Of a stretch of DNA of 64,000 bases, positions 63,905-64,000 are shown piece by piece. Position 1 is the first letter of the stretch. Each line of letters begins with the position of its first letter. The notes under the pieces were generated by a model. The model had not been told where the DNA came from. It worked only from the letters and a program-made list of their open reading frames with translations, and ran no database searches. Origin of the DNA: Balanoglossus misakiensis (taxonomy: Eukaryota; Hemichordata). A program made the position numbers and the translations under genes. The stretch covers positions 2,480,001-2,544,000 of the forward strand of contig CM082587.2 in assembly GCA_040954595.2 (NCBI GenBank), given 5' to 3'.

Positions 63905-63959
63905 ATGGAGACGCCGGGCCTGATTTTGCAACTTCTTGTCTTCTGCATTCTCGTCGAGG
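63905..63959 (+). CDS. Signal-peptide first exon of a secreted or membrane protein, truncated by window end
   Basis: The ATG begins 18 codons plus one base (METPGLILQLLVFCILVE), then a donor GTAAGA. This is a typical cleavable signal peptide, and the phase-1 exit matches the first exons at 11723 and 29470. It could be another member of that family or an unrelated secreted protein. The rest lies beyond 64000. The call rests on hydrophobicity and the splice donor only. Confidence 0.5.
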
Positions 63960-64000
63960 GTAAGACTTCAATATTTATTCATTTTGCTCGTGCGGCCATA

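Noticed and set aside
1-64000. tRNA genes, rRNA, CRISPR arrays, bacterial operons, retroviral or transposase genes
   Set aside because: None was recognised on either strand; the gene structure is that of an animal nuclear genome. A tRNAscan and repeat-library search would be needed to exclude small or degraded elements.

Overview
The window is animal nuclear DNA. Genes are split by introns with GT/AG borders, and the exons join in frame without any forcing. The gene set is an apextrin C-terminal (ApeC) ectodomain, an SLC16 carrier, a FAM20B-type kinase, a HAD hydrolase and IPNS-like 2-oxoglutarate oxygenases. Together with dense introns, frequent TACATGTA words and a patchy CpG content, this points to a marine invertebrate, most likely a deuterostome such as amphioxus. 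The species call is inference.

Layout. 1-11.7 kb: CpG-rich DNA without a supportable gene. 11.7-22.9 kb (+): a type I membrane protein with signal peptide, ApeC ectodomain, transmembrane helix and short tail. 24.1-27.0 kb (+): an SLC16 (monocarboxylate-transporter-like) gene in four coding exons, with an RFX X-box and an AP-1/MARE-like cluster upstream. 29.5-33.2 kb (+) and 36.4-34.9 kb (-): two convergent paralogues that share the transmembrane/tail module of the ApeC gene but carry a Ser/Thr-rich mucin-like stalk instead of ApeC. 36.5-40.8 kb: no gene, a long (ATTC)n array. 45.8-40.9 kb (-): FAM20B-like glycosaminoglycan xylosylkinase, seven coding exons, 451 aa. 47.4-48.1 kb: probable divergent promoter. 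48.7-54.2 kb (+): an unrecognised 924-aa largely disordered protein in eleven coding exons. 58.2-57.0 kb (-): a two-exon HAD-superfamily protein, 179 aa. 60.5-58.7 kb and 63.5-61.0 kb (-): a tandem pair of seven-exon 2OG-Fe(II) oxygenases. 63.9 kb (+): the signal-peptide exon of a gene that runs off the window.

The most notable system is the 11.7-36.4 kb family. Three genes share a signal peptide exon of 61 coding bases ending in phase 1, an exchangeable ectodomain bounded by phase-1 introns, and a conserved TM exon (phase 1 to 2). A tail exon (phase 2 to 0) follows, then a tiny last exon, which is clear in two genes and uncertain in the ApeC gene. This looks like exon shuffling that puts either a microbe-binding ApeC domain or a mucin stalk on one membrane/signalling module, so it may be a small innate-immunity receptor cluster. 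Function is inferred, not shown. The 39.9-56.9 kb block is CpG-poor while the rest is CpG-rich, as expected for mosaic gene-body methylation in invertebrates.
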